Shown in pieces: positions 15,197 through 27,132 of a stretch of 33,334 nt of DNA; positions within the stretch are counted from its first letter, which is position 1, and the number at the start of each line of letters is the position of its first letter. Source of the stretch: Armadillidium nasatum (lineage: Eukaryota > Arthropoda > Malacostraca > Isopoda > Armadillidiidae); contig SEYY01000188.1 of the NCBI GenBank assembly GCA_009176605.1, positions 92,149 to 125,482 of the forward strand, given 5' to 3'. The notes beneath the pieces were generated by a model. That model was not told the origin of the DNA and did no database searches. It saw nothing but the letters and a program-made list of their open reading frames with translations. The position numbers and the translations under genes were made by a program.

Positions 15197-16718
15197 CTAA
15201 CAAAAATTTCGTAGGTGAGCACAGACACGGGCTTTAAAGTAATTGAGATTAAATTCAGCAGGAAATACAGAAGATGGGGAGAATTCCACAAAAGAGGCAG
15301 TGGCTGGAAAGGAGGCACCACAGCGGAGGACCCTGGAGTTCCCTTTGTCCACACAAAATTCATATGCAAACAATGCACCCCTTGTGCTATGAGAATGTCG
15401 TAAAGGTGGAGGTATACGAGTGGTCAGTTCCCTCAAGCAATTGCCGCTGTAGTACCCATGGAAAAGAAACAAGGCACCAACATCACGTCGCAAAGATATA
15501 TATTAGTAAGAATAAGTAAGAGCGGAGCAGTTTATAAGTCTTTTAGCTTTTGACTCAACCTATCCAAAAGACGAGTGAAACCTGAGCCACCCAAGATATG
15601 AGAGCAGTACTCCATACAAGAGCGGATGAGACCCTTGTATATTGGAGTAACTGCGAGGAAGAAAAAAATTCTCGCAGTCTAAACAGAACTCCCAGCTTCT
15701 TTGAAGCCGCCCTAGCAACCATTGTGATATGAGGTTTCGAAGACATTTTTTTGTTTATGTGAAGGTCATGGATGTTTACATTTTCAACATGAGAAATGGG
15801 AGATCCGTCGAAGGAGATAAAAAAGTTAGAAGTTGTCTTTGAGAGGGAGATTTCGAGAAGTTGAGTTTTTAAAGAGTAGAATTTCACAAGGTTTAGACGA
15901 CCCCACTGGGAAATTCTATTCAGATCTACAAGAATGGAATCGGAAAGATGAAGAAGAGATGCAACTCTAGATGCAAAGAAGGGAGCAGATTTGAAATGAG
16001 TAGAAGAATGGAGGGTTGAGTCATCAGCATATGAATGAATAGATGAGCAGCTCAGAAGATCATTAATGGAAAGTAGGAATAGAGTAGGAGACAAGACAGA
16101 ACCCTGAGAAACACTACTATTGATAGAAAAGGAAGTCGCCCCATCAACAACAGACGAAATGGAACGATTAGAAAGAAAACTAGACTTAAGTAAGCAAAGA
16201 GGAGTAGGAAACCCAAAGGAGGGGAGCTTGAAAAACAGTGACGCAAATGCCTCAGATATGTCAAGCGCCACCACACAAGTTTCCCCATGGTCCCTACGAG
16301 CAGAAGATTATAAATCTATGAGATAGGAAAGTATATCACCCGTAGACTTTGAACGTCGAAAGCCATACTGATGATCAGAAAGAAGAGAATGGGATTCCAG
16401 ATGATCTAAGAAATGATAGTTGAGAGGGGTTTCAAAGATCTTAGACAAAATACAAGTGAGAGCTATAGGGCGACAGCTAGAAGGATCGGAGAGGCTACCT
16501 TTCTTCGGAATAGGTTGAACTAATGTGCGTTTTCAACATTGAAAGTAGGCTCTAGTACTGAGGCATAAAGGAAAATGTTGAATGATAGACGAGGCCAACT
16601 CAGAAGCACATTTCCTTAAAACTCGGGGAGGAATGCCATTCGAGACGCCTGCTTTCCTAACGTTCACAGATTTCAGAAGCCCATGCACCTGATTAAATGT
16701 AATCGCAGGTAAAGGCAT
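15197..16718 (-). pseudogene. LINE family B reverse transcriptase, broken
   Basis: Reverse transcriptase remnants in several frames. 16718-16533 holds the fingers region with VNVRKAGVSNGIPPRVL. The main open frame 16274-15555 (239 residues) carries ALDISEAF (motif A; the usual second aspartate region is degenerate), SVSQGSVLSPTLFLL (motif B) and HSYADDSTLHSST, the catalytic YADD at about 16021-16032, then AASKKLGVLFRLREFF in the thumb. 15493-15197 gives the C-terminal RRDVGALFLF block. The next in-frame segments are displaced by frameshifts, so the protein is not made intact. Confidence 0.82.
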
Positions 16719-18003
16719 GGGATATCTGAGAGGAAAAGAAGTAGGAGAAGGATTGCCGGAGTCGTCCAGGGTTGAATTAGAGGAGAACAGGAGGCCTTTT
16801 CAGTTGGAGTGTTAGCAACAGAACCATCAGAGCGAATAAGAGGAGGAAAGGAAGATTTACAGGCTGTTAGAGCGGTTTTTCGAAAGAGGCCAATTTTGGA
16901 GCTCACTACACCATAGTTTGGTGAAAGTCTGCTTTGCACGTCGAAGAATATCCCTGCAAAGTTTCCGAGCTGAAAGAAAATTAGCGAGAGTGATGGGAGA
17001 AGGAGAAGTTTTCCACTCTCGATACGCGATGTCTCTAGCCTGAATGGCACGAAGAACAAGCACGATCGAACCATGGATTTAGAAGAAGGAATGAACCTGC
17101 TCATCCCATCAACGATTACGGCCCCCACCTTACCGCAGAGACCGAAGCGTCTCCAGAAACAAAGCAGTCACTTCAGGAATAGTTAGCGTAGAAGTAACGT
17201 AAAGCCCCCCAGTCAGCCCGATCAAAGTGCCAGAAGATACGCTTAGGGTAGGGTGGAGCAGTTGGAGAGAAAGCTTGAAAATTAAGAGTAATTAGGTTGT
17301 AGTCAGATTTACCAATAGGTGCGAAGACAGCGTATTTATAGAGAGAAGGACAAGTAGTGAAACATAAATCAAGAGTGTTCAAGAATTGGTTGGGACGATC
17401 TGGAATGTATGATGGTTCTTTAATCAATTGCTCCAGATCGTTGAGAATGCTGAATGATTCGGCCTCCTCTCCCTCTGAATCGGTATGAGAGGAACCTAAC
17501 CATTCAGTGTTGTGTACGTTGAAATCTCTTAAATAGAAAACCTCAGTATTTGGATGCGAAGATGTAACAGCCTCGTGAGAAGTAGTTAGGTACTCAAAAA
17601 AGGTAGAAAAATCTGTTCTATTAGGAGAACAGTAGCAGAAGCACAAGATTATTGAATTGGTAGGTAGAAAGATTTTAAGCCACAGAACATCGAAGCTAGG
17701 AGATTCAAGATTCACAAGACGTGTTACCGAAGTGTTGGTGTTAACATAGGCACAAATTTCACCCATAGAACGGAAATTATGAAATAAGTTATAGTAAGAT
17801 ATATTAAAAAAGTTAGAAGAGAAATTCTTTGATATCTGGGTCTCAGACAAGAGTAAAAGATTAGGATGAGAATTAGAGAGATGGCACTCCACAGAAGCTG
17901 AGTTAGAGCGTAAGCCACGGACGTTGGTGAAGTGTATAGAGAACCAACGTCTGCGCACACCCGCCATTCTGCACAAATACTTACGATCAGAAAAGACAAA
18001 CAA
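16673..18003 (-). pseudogene. LINE family B endonuclease and linker, broken
   Basis: The frame 18003-17173 (276 residues) encodes an APE-type endonuclease: IHFTNVRGLRSNSASVECHL at the start, LLLLSETQI (the glutamate metal-ligand motif), CYCSPNRTDFSTFFEYL, FYLRDFNVHNTEW (GDFN has become RDFN) and KSDYNLITLNF, where family B copies read NSGHNL. The linker frames 17128-16673 follow after a break. The changed GDFN motif and frameshifts mean the enzyme is inactive. Confidence 0.82.
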
Positions 18004-18010
18004 ACAGCCA

Positions 18011-18419
18011 GTCTAGCAATCTGACAAACATACAAACAATCACACGAGCAAACAGACAGACAAACGAAGGGACAAACAAAACAAAATAAAAACCGAAATA
18101 ATGTTTATATTAAAAACAAATATTAAAACGTTAAAATAAACTATGGAACTATGTAACTATAAAACTATTTCTCTTTAAAACAAAATATTCACTAAAAACT
18201 TCTTAAATTTTATCTATCACTAGTTGATCCCGTTGTAAGTTAAACCACTATAGATACTAAAGTTTAAAACACAGAAAAATTGAGAGAGTGTGTGTGTGTA
18301 CTTGTGTTATGAAGCACAAATATGGTTAGGAAAAGAATTGTAAAGATTGTAAAAAGAAAAAGGATGATATATTAAACAAGCTATTATGTTTTAGGGTAAA
18401 CATGTTTCACAAGGTTTTA

Positions 18420-18421
<2 letters not shown>
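18011..18421. other. AT-rich DNA upstream of LINE, nothing recognised
   Basis: About 410 bases of A-rich DNA. The part nearest the LINE (18011-18080) has CAAACAGACA-like runs that may be 5' leader. No gene seen. Confidence 0.5.

Positions 18422-18423
<2 letters not shown>

Positions 18424-18472
<49 letters not shown>
18424..18472 (+). repeat. (AAT)n microsatellite
   Basis: About 16 AAT units. Confidence 0.95.
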
Positions 18473-19232
<760 letters not shown>

Positions 19233-20440
19233 ACTTATGATTACAAAACTTATATCCGACTGATATTCTTTCTATTATAATATTTACGTTAGCAACTACT
19301 TTATTGCATCAGATTTAGAATCCTGTCCGACCGCCGTAGTATGCATTGTCTGAAGCAATCATTACGTCAGCAGTTAGAATATTTCATCAAATTTTAGAAA
19401 CCTGACCAGATGTGATTCGATCGCCTTTCGAGATGGATGTGATACCTAGGAAACGTACGAAGATCGTAACTCTGTAGAACACTTAGCTAAGACGTATCGA
19501 GAGATTGTTTCAGTGGTTGGTATGAATTTAGCAACTGTCAGCTGTGTCATCAAGTTGAAGCAGGAAACCGGATCGTTTTCTCCTAAACGTAAAGAAAAGT
19601 GTGGTCGTAAGAAGAAAACAACTCCTAAAGATGACGCTTACTTGCTCGACAAAGTAAAAAGGATCTCCGCAAGACGAGTGGCTCATTGAATACAGATTTG
19701 AATGACAAAGGAATCCAAATCAGTTCCTCTACAGTTTGCAGGCGCCTTATTGCTGTCGGACGAAAAGTCATAAGACCTGTCAAGAAACAGCATTTAACCA
19801 CAACAATGAATGAAAAGCGGTATAAAAGGCCAAACAAGTACAAGACATGAACGAAAGAAGGGTAGAAAAAAGTTTGCTTCACCGACGAAAACCATTTCTT
19901 TGTCCAGAGTCAGCGAAGTCAGCATGCTCGAAGGTCAGAGGGAGAGAAACTTCGTGATTGCCACATCTATCAGTGTGTCCAGCACCCACAAAGATGTTTT
20001 GGGGATACTTCAGTTATTATGGTGTAGGAAGCCTGGAGCCAATAGAAGGAATGATGCGCTCGCCACAATATATTGAGGTGCTACGACAGAGAGTTCTTTC
20101 AGAGCTGGAAAAGAGGTATCCTGACAGTACTGCAATATCACAGCAGGACCTAACACCTTGTCACACATCGAAAGTAGTAAAGAAATTCGTGACAGAGCAG
20201 TATATACAAGTACTTGATTGGCCAGGGAATTCTCCTGACATAAATCTCATAGAGAATTTGTGGACTATATGAAAAAGTCATCTCCGTGCTGCAGACTGTG
20301 CGACTAGGGAGAAGCTCATTCAGGCGCTGATTCAAGTATGGTACAGAGATTCGAAAATCAACAGTGACTGAAACTAGTAGACTCCAGGCCAAACCTTGTT
20401 CAAATACTGCTTAAAAATTGAGGTTATATCCGTTCCTAAT
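19233..20440 (+). mobile_element. Tc1-like DNA transposon relic
   Basis: A Tc1/mariner-superfamily element bounded on the left by (TA)n at 19232 and on the right by TATATATATG at about 20441. It encodes a decayed transposase at 19427-20430. I could not find convincing inverted terminal repeats: the word TATATCCG occurs near both ends (19250 and 20424), but in the same orientation. The TA flanks are compatible with the TA target preference of the superfamily but cannot be distinguished from the microsatellite. Confidence 0.8.
19427..20430 (+). pseudogene. Tc1-type DD34E transposase, frameshifted
   Basis: About 335 codons in broken frames, close to the normal family length of 340. The N-terminal helix-turn-helix DNA-binding part reads YREIVSVVGMNLATVS and GSFSPKRKEKCGRKKK (about 19497-19620). 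The catalytic triad is still visible: VCFTDENHFFVQ (first D, about 19890), QQDLTPCHTS (second D at 20147-20149) and NLIENLW (E at 20252-20254). The second D and the E are 34 residues apart, so it is DD34E. SLEPIEGMMRSPQYIEVL and VLDWPGNSPDIN are further family landmarks. Several frameshifts and stops make it inactive, but all catalytic residues survive. Confidence 0.88.
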
Positions 20441-20450
20441 GTATATATAT

Positions 20451-20640
20451 GAACCGACTGGGGCCCCGGCCCCGGCTAACTCCGGTCATTTTTAATGACC
20501 CCGGCCCCCGTCCCCGCCCCGGCCCCGGCTAAAAATCTGCGAAAACCGGGGTTTGCCTGCCGGTGTTAAAATGGGAAATTATATTTCAGGGGACAATTCA
20601 AATCAGGGTTGCATGGTTTTAACCAGATGGTTTAAACCAA
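20451..20640. mobile_element. GC-rich transposon end, left
   Basis: A sharp GC-rich block in AT-rich DNA: ACCGACTGGGGC, then CCCCGGCCCCGG words, a hairpin GGTCATT-TTT-AATGACC, and again CCCCGGCCCCGG. The start matches in inverted orientation the end of the block at 24530-24590 (ACCGACAGGGGC on the minus strand). Bases 20607-20640 (CAGGGTTGCATGGTTTTAAC, then CCAGATGGTTTAAACC) look like the end of another hAT-type element. Confidence 0.5.
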
Positions 20641-20664
20641 TTTTTTTTTATTCATCTAGAATTA

Positions 20665-20667
20665 TAT

Positions 20668-20722
<55 letters not shown>

Positions 20723-20734
20723 ATATATTATATA
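20665..20734. repeat. (TA)n tract running into the assembly gap
   Basis: TA repeat with several phase changes, ending in N. The gap probably represents more TA repeat. Confidence 0.95.
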
Positions 20735-20834
20735 NNNNNNNNNNNNNNNNNNNNNNNNNNNNNNNNNNNNNNNNNNNNNNNNNNNNNNNNNNNNNNNNNN
20801 NNNNNNNNNNNNNNNNNNNNNNNNNNNNNNNNNN
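20735..20834. other. Assembly gap (100 N)
   Basis: Exactly 100 N, the conventional size for a gap of unknown length. TA repeat lies on both sides. Confidence 0.98.
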
Positions 20835-21113
20835 TATATATTTTTATGTCTCCTCAGGTGGACAAAGACAGGAGGCTCACCAAATTCAATCAGAATTGGG
20901 GAACATTCTGAATCTGGTCGCTAATAGCCGACTTGACCCGACACACGGAGCCTAAAAGTGTGCAAGTGAAAATAGTTGAGAAAAAAGATAAAGAGAGTGT
21001 GTTACAGACTTTACCAGTAGAATACATGTTAGAGTGAGCATAGCGGATAAGTTTGGGGTCGGAGAGTTGGACAGAGAAAAGATGAGACTGTGTAGAAAGT
21101 CGTGTCGTACTTC

Positions 21114-22260
21114 TCAAGGACGACATGAGAGTTCAGAAGATGTCCGTTGTAATAGTGATAATACAAAGAGAGTGACGCAACAATTCGACGGGTAGAAAGA
21201 GATTGGATGAAAGTTAGTAAGAGCAAAAGAATTTATAAGATGAAAAGCCCTAGACTCCATTCTCCTTTTCGAGAAGAGCTTTATGTGTTGAACAGCTCCA
21301 GATGTGCGAGGCATGTACATTTATACAGGGGCGAACAACACCCCTATACAGAGCAAGCAACTGGGGTGGCATAAAAAACAACGAAGGCGCCTCAGAACAC
21401 CACCTCTTAGAAGCTTGTTTAGAGAGAGAAATAATGTGATCTTTCCAAGAAAGATCGCGAGAAAATGAAACACCGAGAATGTGGAGGAAAGATGAAGGTT
21501 TGAGTTGAGTGTTTTCGAAAAAGAAATCCTAGTTGTGTGGAAGATTGTGTCGAGTAGAAAGATGGAGGAATTGAGTTTTTGAAGCATTGAAAACGACCAT
21601 GTTTTCTCTGCCCCAATTAGAAATACGAGAAGGATCGGAGGTCAGTTGTTGAAAGGCCATCATTCTTGAATCTATTAACTGCTATTGGGAAGGACGTCTT
21701 TCAAAATGAAAGGAGTAATGAAGGGTGGAGTCATCGGCAAAGTAGTGTATAAGTGACGAAGTAATAGACAGATCATTATTGACAATTAGAAAAAGAGTTG
21801 GAGATAGAACAGATCCTTGAGGAACCCCACTTTTTATAGATTTATAGGAGGAACGGTGGCCGTCTACAACAGCTGCTATAATAGAATGACCGGAAAGTAA
21901 ATTAAAGAGAAGGATAGATTCCGAAAGAGGGAAGTTTGGGAATCAAAGTTTTGTGTCAGACTCTATCGAAGGCTTTCGATATGTCTAGCGCCACAGCGAA
22001 AGATTCATCGAAATTCCGAAGAGCGGAGGATCAAGAGTCAGAAAGTAAGGAAAGAAGATCACCAGTAGAACGTTTTTTACGAAAGCCATACTGGCGATCA
22101 GAGATAAGATTAGAAGAATTAAGGTGTTTCCAAATTTTCTTGTTAAAGATAGATTCGAAAACTTTTGAAAGAACGGAGGTTAAAGAAATAGGACGATAGT
22201 TAGAGGGTTCAGAGGTGTCCCTCTTCTTCAGCACAGGTTGAATGACCGCACGTTTTCAGC
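21114..22260 (-). pseudogene. LINE family A reverse transcriptase, broken
   Basis: Reverse transcriptase in short frames. 22234-22031 holds SNYRPISLTSVLSKVFE and LISDRQYGFRKKRSTGDLL, conserved fingers and palm motifs. The catalytic box reads YFADDSTLH, with FADD at about 21732-21743. Around 21800-21830 the motif GVPQGSVLSPTLF is recognisable. 21320-21114 gives the C-terminal block. Multiple frameshifts prevent any full protein. Confidence 0.8.
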
Positions 22261-23358
22261 AAGAAGGAAAGGTCAAAGTAGAGGGGCAAAGGAAATAGTT
22301 TACCAAAGCAGGGTGCAAGCTCGGAAGCACGAGTTTTGGGAACCACAGGAGGAATACCATCAGGACCATAGCCTTCTTAGTGTTAAGCTCAGAGAGAGCA
22401 GAAATGACATCTTTAGAAGAAATTATAATGTTGGCCATAAATGAGTTGGAGGGGGTTGATGGAGGAGGAAAAGCTCCGGAATCATCTAAGGTAGAGTTAG
22501 AGGCAAAAGTATGAACGAACAGTTCAGCTTTGGTAGAAGGTGAAATGGCAGTTGTGCCATCAGAAGAAACTAGAGGAGGGAAAAATGAAGAAGCAAAGTT
22601 AGAATTGACATTTTTTGAAAAATGCCAGAAAGGGCGAGAGGAAGAGAAGCCAGAAAGATTATTGCATTTTTGGCGGAGAAAAGAGTTTTTGGTGTCTCGA
22701 AGAATAGATTTTGCACGATTCCGGAATGAAATATAAATTGAATGAGCTTCAGGAGTTTGAAGACGACGATAATCTCTGAAGGCAGCATCCCTACGGCCGA
22801 TAGCGCGAGAACAAGGGACCCCTCCTACGAAAGCAATAATCATTCCATGGGAAATCAAAGAAGTACAACCTAAAGTCAGACCAGTTAGCAGCACCGAAGT
22901 GCCACAAACGTCTCCTCGCTGAAGGCGGGGGCCGTTCTTGTGGAAGACTTGAAGAGACAGAACAAGATACGGAGATAAGAAAGTGATCGGATGAACACAG
23001 AGAAGGAAAGATTTAACAGTATAAGAAGAAGGATAAGAAGTAAGGAAAATATCAAGTATGTAGAGTTCATCACCAAGACGGTCAGGGATACGAGTAGGGA
23101 GTTGCACCAACTGTTCAAGGTTGTTCTGGATAGAAAAGTTGTAGGGGAGTTCACCGGCTGGATCATGAGAACTAGATGAAAGCCATTGGCGGTGGTGAAA
23201 ATTGAAATCACTTAAAATAATGATTTCAGAGAAAGGAGAAGAAGAAAGAATGTGCTCATTTTGGAGTTTAAATAGTTAAAGAATTTTTGATAGTCAGTAG
23301 AATTAGGAGATAAATAGACAAAACAAATATATTTAGTAGTAGAATTGCAAGAGAGCTT
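22256..23358 (-). pseudogene. LINE family A endonuclease tail and linker, broken
   Basis: 23360-23212 encodes the middle of the endonuclease (STTKYICFVYLSPNSTDYQK). The long frame 23110-22256 (284 residues) starts VQLPTRIPDRLGD, continues the endonuclease end, then the linker with FRDYRRLQTPEAHS and LPPLVSSDGTTA-like sequence, and reaches the start of the reverse transcriptase. The equivalent of 23110-22981 is also present at 1-130 of the window. Degenerate, but with a surprisingly long open frame. Confidence 0.78.
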
Positions 23359-23368
23359 ATAACTGCGC

Positions 23369-23400
<32 letters not shown>

Positions 23401-23413
23401 TAATATATATATA

Positions 23414-23471
<58 letters not shown>

Positions 23472-23478
23472 TATATAA
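23369..23478. repeat. (TA)n microsatellite
   Basis: About 110 bases of TA repeat with several TAATAT/TATTAT phase changes at the truncated 5' end of the LINE. Confidence 0.97.
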
Positions 23479-24529
23479 TAATGTTGAACTGTCCCTCCTC
23501 AAAACAATATCCAAAAATTAAGAAATTAATAGGTAGCGTTTTTTTTTCTTTTTTTAAATAAATTTTTTTAATTAAAAAGGGTACGATTTTTGCCAAAAAA
23601 AAAACAATTTAAAGTGCTTATAACTCTTTTTCTAGACGTGATATCAAAAATCTGTTCTCACCAATGCAAGAAATTGAGGCTAAGATTATTCAGTTAAAGT
23701 TTCAGCTCATGTGGACCAGTGGTTTGACCACGCTATTCATTTTTTTTCAACTTTGGGTCCAAATAACTTTCAAACCGATATAGACTCAGAAAAATGCTCG
23801 AAATCAACTCAGAACTTTGAAAAATGCATAAACTCTGAAAATTTCAGCTCAATCAGTCAAAGAGTAAGAAAAAAAAATCAAACAAAATATAAGAAAATTA
23901 TGATTTTTCTTCTTGCTTTTTTAAAATTTTCTCTTTTTGTCTGTTTCTTTTGACCGCTCCTTTTCTGCTATTGAATGTTCATCTTTGTGTTTTGATTTTA
24001 GATACCCCATACGATTTAGTTGAAAATTTTTTACTCGTAGCACCCGGAGGTCCTTTTCTAATTTTCTGACTGCAGATGTTACATTTACCTATTTTGAGCG
24101 TATCCTGAAACATTGTAAAGTGCTCCCATACTGCTGAAGCCGATCATTTAACTCTTTTGACTGATAATATAAACAAAGTAAAAATTTTGAAGTAATGTAG
24201 TTAAATGATACGAGTTTGATACATAACAATAAAATAACAATGATATGTTTAAATACAGGTTATTGATAATTTTATATCTTACATTTTTCAAACTTTACAT
24301 TAGCGTCTTACCTGTTGAATCACTATTATGAATAAAAAAAATTTTTTTTTTAACAAAATCTGCTATTTTCTTATAATTTTTTGCAGAAAATCCATATAAT
24401 CATTAATTTAGGCGAATTATAGCTGTTCTACGCCTTTATTATAATTAAATAAACCTCAATTAAATTTATATCTAATTTTTTTAAGTAAAATTTCAGTGCT
24501 TTTGACCTCTTTACAAATTTTAGGCAACC
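23479..24529. other. AT-rich DNA, possibly interior of a GC-ended element
   Basis: About 1 kb with poly-A/T runs and no gene. It lies between the LINE and the GC-rich block at 24530-24590. If the two GC-rich blocks are ends of one element, this is its interior; otherwise it is unassigned. Confidence 0.4.
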
Positions 24530-24590
24530 CCAGCCAGAACCCCGGCCCCAGCCCCGGCCCCCTGCCAAATTCCAGCCCCTGTCGGTCCCT
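24530..24590. mobile_element. GC-rich transposon end, right
   Basis: CCCCGGCCCCAGCCCCGGCC and a terminal GCCCCTGTCGGT, which is the inverted form of ACCGACTGGGGC at 20455-20466 with one mismatch. No target-site duplication could be fixed. Confidence 0.5.
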
Positions 24591-24931
24591 ATGTACGTAT
24601 ATGTGAGTTTTGAACATGTATATGGGAGTTTTGAACAATAAACTAATAAATTCATTGTTTCAATTAATTTGCACATGAGTGTATTTATATTTTATTTTTC
24701 TTATTTTTCTTTATTTTATTGTTTTACAATATTTTTTCATTATTTATTTTTAAATATAATTTATTACTTTTTTAAAACTATTTATTATTATTATTATTAT
24801 TTATTTATTTTATTTTAATTAAAAAAATTCCCACGGTAAAAAAATAAAAAGATTAATTACTTTCCCCTCGGGCGGGGAAGACTACCTGGAGTGAGGGTTG
24901 TGACGTCATTTTAGCAGCCAGAGCGTCGTAA

Positions 24932-24995
<64 letters not shown>

Positions 24996-25053
24996 GTCGT
25001 TATCGTTACTTTCTTTATTATTATAATTATTCTTAGTACTATTAATACTACTC

Positions 25054-25121
<68 letters not shown>

Positions 25122-25122
25122 G
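24591..25122. other. AT-rich DNA with inverted trinucleotide tracts
   Basis: (ATT)n at about 24931-24995 and (AAT)n at about 25054-25121 face each other across 58 bases and could fold back. The rest is T-rich with a short GC block at 24866-24906. No gene seen. Confidence 0.7.
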
Positions 25123-25149
25123 GGGGTTCGGACCATAAACGGGAATAGG

Positions 25150-25543
25150 CTAAGGTGACCATCCGTCCCGATTTTTTAAGCCATGTCCCGATTTTTTTTA
25201 AAGACGGACATTTGTCCTGATTTTTTAGATTTGGCAAAAATTATTTATTGAGCGAGTGAGCAAGACATCAGAAGAAGGCAGTGACACAGAACCATACAGT
25301 CAGAGAGTGCGGCGCATGGGAGCAGAAGGTAAAAATGTATTTTTTTTGAGGAATGTACTTAACTAATAAAACATATGACTTGTTTTCGAAAACAACATTC
25401 GTATTTCTTCTTTATATTAAAAATCCTCCTACTTTATACATCCCTTAAAACCATTACGAGGCAGTGTATTTGGAATCGGGTGGGGGGGGGGGGCATTATT
25501 CAGAAGCGTCCGAATTTTGGTCAGAAAAATATGGTCACCTTAG
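25150..25543. mobile_element. hAT-type MITE with 8-bp target duplication
   Basis: Perfect 13-bp inverted termini CTAAGGTGACCAT and ATGGTCACCTTAG. The word AATAGGCT occurs directly before (25144-25151, sharing its last two bases with the terminus) and directly after (25544-25551), which fits the 8-bp duplications of hAT transposons. About 394 bases, with no ORF of note. The uninterrupted target can be read from the related repeat end at 18961-18992. Confidence 0.8.
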
Positions 25544-25558
25544 AATAGGCTGGTGCCT

Positions 25559-25582
25559 AGTATATATATATATAATATATTA

Positions 25583-25586
<4 letters not shown>
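25559..25586. repeat. (TA)n tract next to LINE poly(A)
   Basis: Short TA repeat directly beyond the poly(A) tail of the LINE, so the LINE sits inside TA repeat on this side. Confidence 0.95.
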
Positions 25587-25617
<31 letters not shown>

Positions 25618-25701
25618 GAACGCCACCACTCACGGGCAGAGCCCTTTTCAAGGAGGGGGCACACACATATGCACAAAGCTCATTCAAACACACACACACA
25701 C

Positions 25702-27132
25702 CTAACGCACAGCCCTCAGGTGGACGCAGACGGAAGCCTTGAAGAGTGGAAGTTTAAATACAGGAGGAAAAATAAATGATGGTAGAGAGTTCCACAGAAT
25801 TGAAGTGGCTGGAAAGAAGGAGGTACCACAACGAGTTAGCCTGGGATTTCCTACGTCCACACAAAATTTGTGCGAAAGCAGGGCACCCCTTGTGCAACGA
25901 GGACGACGCAACGGTGGAGGAATGCGAGAGGCCAATTCCCTCGAGCACCTGCCATTGTAGTACCTGTAGAAAAGAGATAGCGCGCCAACATCACGTCGCA
26001 GAGACAGAGGGTCAAGTGAGTTTGAAAGTAGGGGACAGTTTATTAATCTTTTAGCTTTTGACTCAACCCTATCCAGAAGAGAGGAGGAGCCGGAGCCCCC
26101 CCAAATGTGAGAACAGTACTCCATACAAGGACGAATAAGACCCTTATATATTTGGAGTAACTGCTCAGAAGAAAAAAATTCTCGCAATCTGAACAGAACT
26201 CCCAGCTTCTTAGAGGCCGCTTTAGCAACCATTGTAATATGTGGTTTCCAAGACAGTTTGTTGTTTATGTTTAGACCAAGAATGTTAATGTTATTTACAG
26301 GTGAGACGGGAGAGCCATCGAAGAGGATAGAAAGTTAGGAGGTGTTTTTGAGAGGGAGATGTGAAGAAGTTGAGTTTTTAAAGAGTTGAATTTTACAAGG
26401 TTGCTATGACCCCACCGGGAAATCCCATCCAGATCGGCAAGAATGGAATCGGAAAGTTGAAGACGAGAAGCAAGTCTAGAAGCAAAAGAGGGAGCAGATT
26501 TAAAATGAGTAGAAGAATGCAGAGTTGAATCATCAGCATAAGAGTGAACAGAGTTAGAAGTGCAGTGGAGAAGATCGTTAATGAAAAGTAAGAATAAGGT
26601 TGGAGATAAAACAGAACCCTGAGGAACACCATAGTTGACATAAAAGGAGGAAGAGGTCGCTCCATCTACAACTGCCGAAATGGAACGATCTGAGAGAAAA
26701 CTAGACAAGAGTAAGCAAAGGGAAGGAGGAAACCCAAAGGAAGGGAGCTTAGAGAGCAGTAACACATGCCATACCCGGTCGAAAGTCTTGGATATGTCAA
26801 GCCACCACACAAGACTCCCCGAAGTCCCTAAGGGCAGAAGACCAAAGATCAGTAAGATAGGAAAGTATGTCACAAGTTGACCTCGAGCGTCGAAAGCCAT
26901 ACTGGTGATCAGAGAGAAGAGAATGAGACTCCAAATGATCCAGGAAATGAGAGTTGAGGAGAGTTTCAAAAATTTTAGATAGAACACAAGTGAGAGCTAT
27001 AGGTCGATAGTTAGAAGGGTCAGAACGGCTACCTTTTTTCGGGATCGGCTGAACAAACGCAAGCTTCCAGCATAGAGGAAAAGTATTAGTATTAAGGCAT
27101 AGAGAGTAGAGCTGAACGAGGACAGGGGCCAA
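25702..27132 (-). pseudogene. LINE family B reverse transcriptase and C-terminal domain
   Basis: Three frames in order. 27132-26797: fingers, with SDPSNYRPIALTCVLSKIFE and LLSDHQYGFRRSRSTCDIL. 26987-26295 (230 residues): WLDISKTFDRVWH (motif A), YGVPQGSVLSPTLFLLFIN (motif B), HSYADDSTLHSST with catalytic YADD at about 26529-26540, then LVKFNSLKTQLL. 26232-25702 (176 residues): AKAASKKLGVLFRLREFF, MEYCSHIWGG and FFPATSILWNSLP in the C-terminal domain, ending at 25702. The enzyme copies the element RNA at the nicked target. Frameshifts near 26990 and 26290 break it, but every catalytic motif is intact. Confidence 0.88.

Larger units (their letters stand above)
15123..18010 (-). mobile_element. 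LINE family B, copy 1 (near full length, degenerate)
   Basis: A 2.9-kb non-LTR retrotransposon on the minus strand: endonuclease at the 5' end (18003-17173), linker (17128-16533), reverse transcriptase (16500-15800) and C-terminal domain (15800-15197). The 3' end meets (TA)n at 15122. No poly(A) tail is visible, unlike the copy at 25587. It aligns throughout with that copy. Its single EN-RT architecture resembles Jockey/CR1-like LINEs that I remember as very common in decapod genomes. Confidence 0.85.
20842..23358 (-). mobile_element. LINE family A, copy 2 (5'-truncated)
   Basis: Minus-strand LINE covering the second half of the endonuclease, the linker, reverse transcriptase and C-terminal domain. 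Its 3' end (CACCTGAGGAGACAT) lies beside (TA)n and the gap. The 5' end stops inside the endonuclease at GAGAGCTTAT and turns into ATAACTGCGCATATATA, so about 0.65 kb of the 5' end is missing compared with the copy at 1-1014. Same family as that copy, different from family B. Confidence 0.85.

Noticed and set aside
15215..15519. Plus-strand ORFs of 62 and 81 residues over the LINE 3' region
   Set aside because: They are antisense shadows of the LINE C-terminal domain, which is recognisable on the minus strand.
19250..20432. TATATCCG words at both ends as Tc1 inverted termini
   Set aside because: They are in direct, not inverted, orientation and only 8 bases long.
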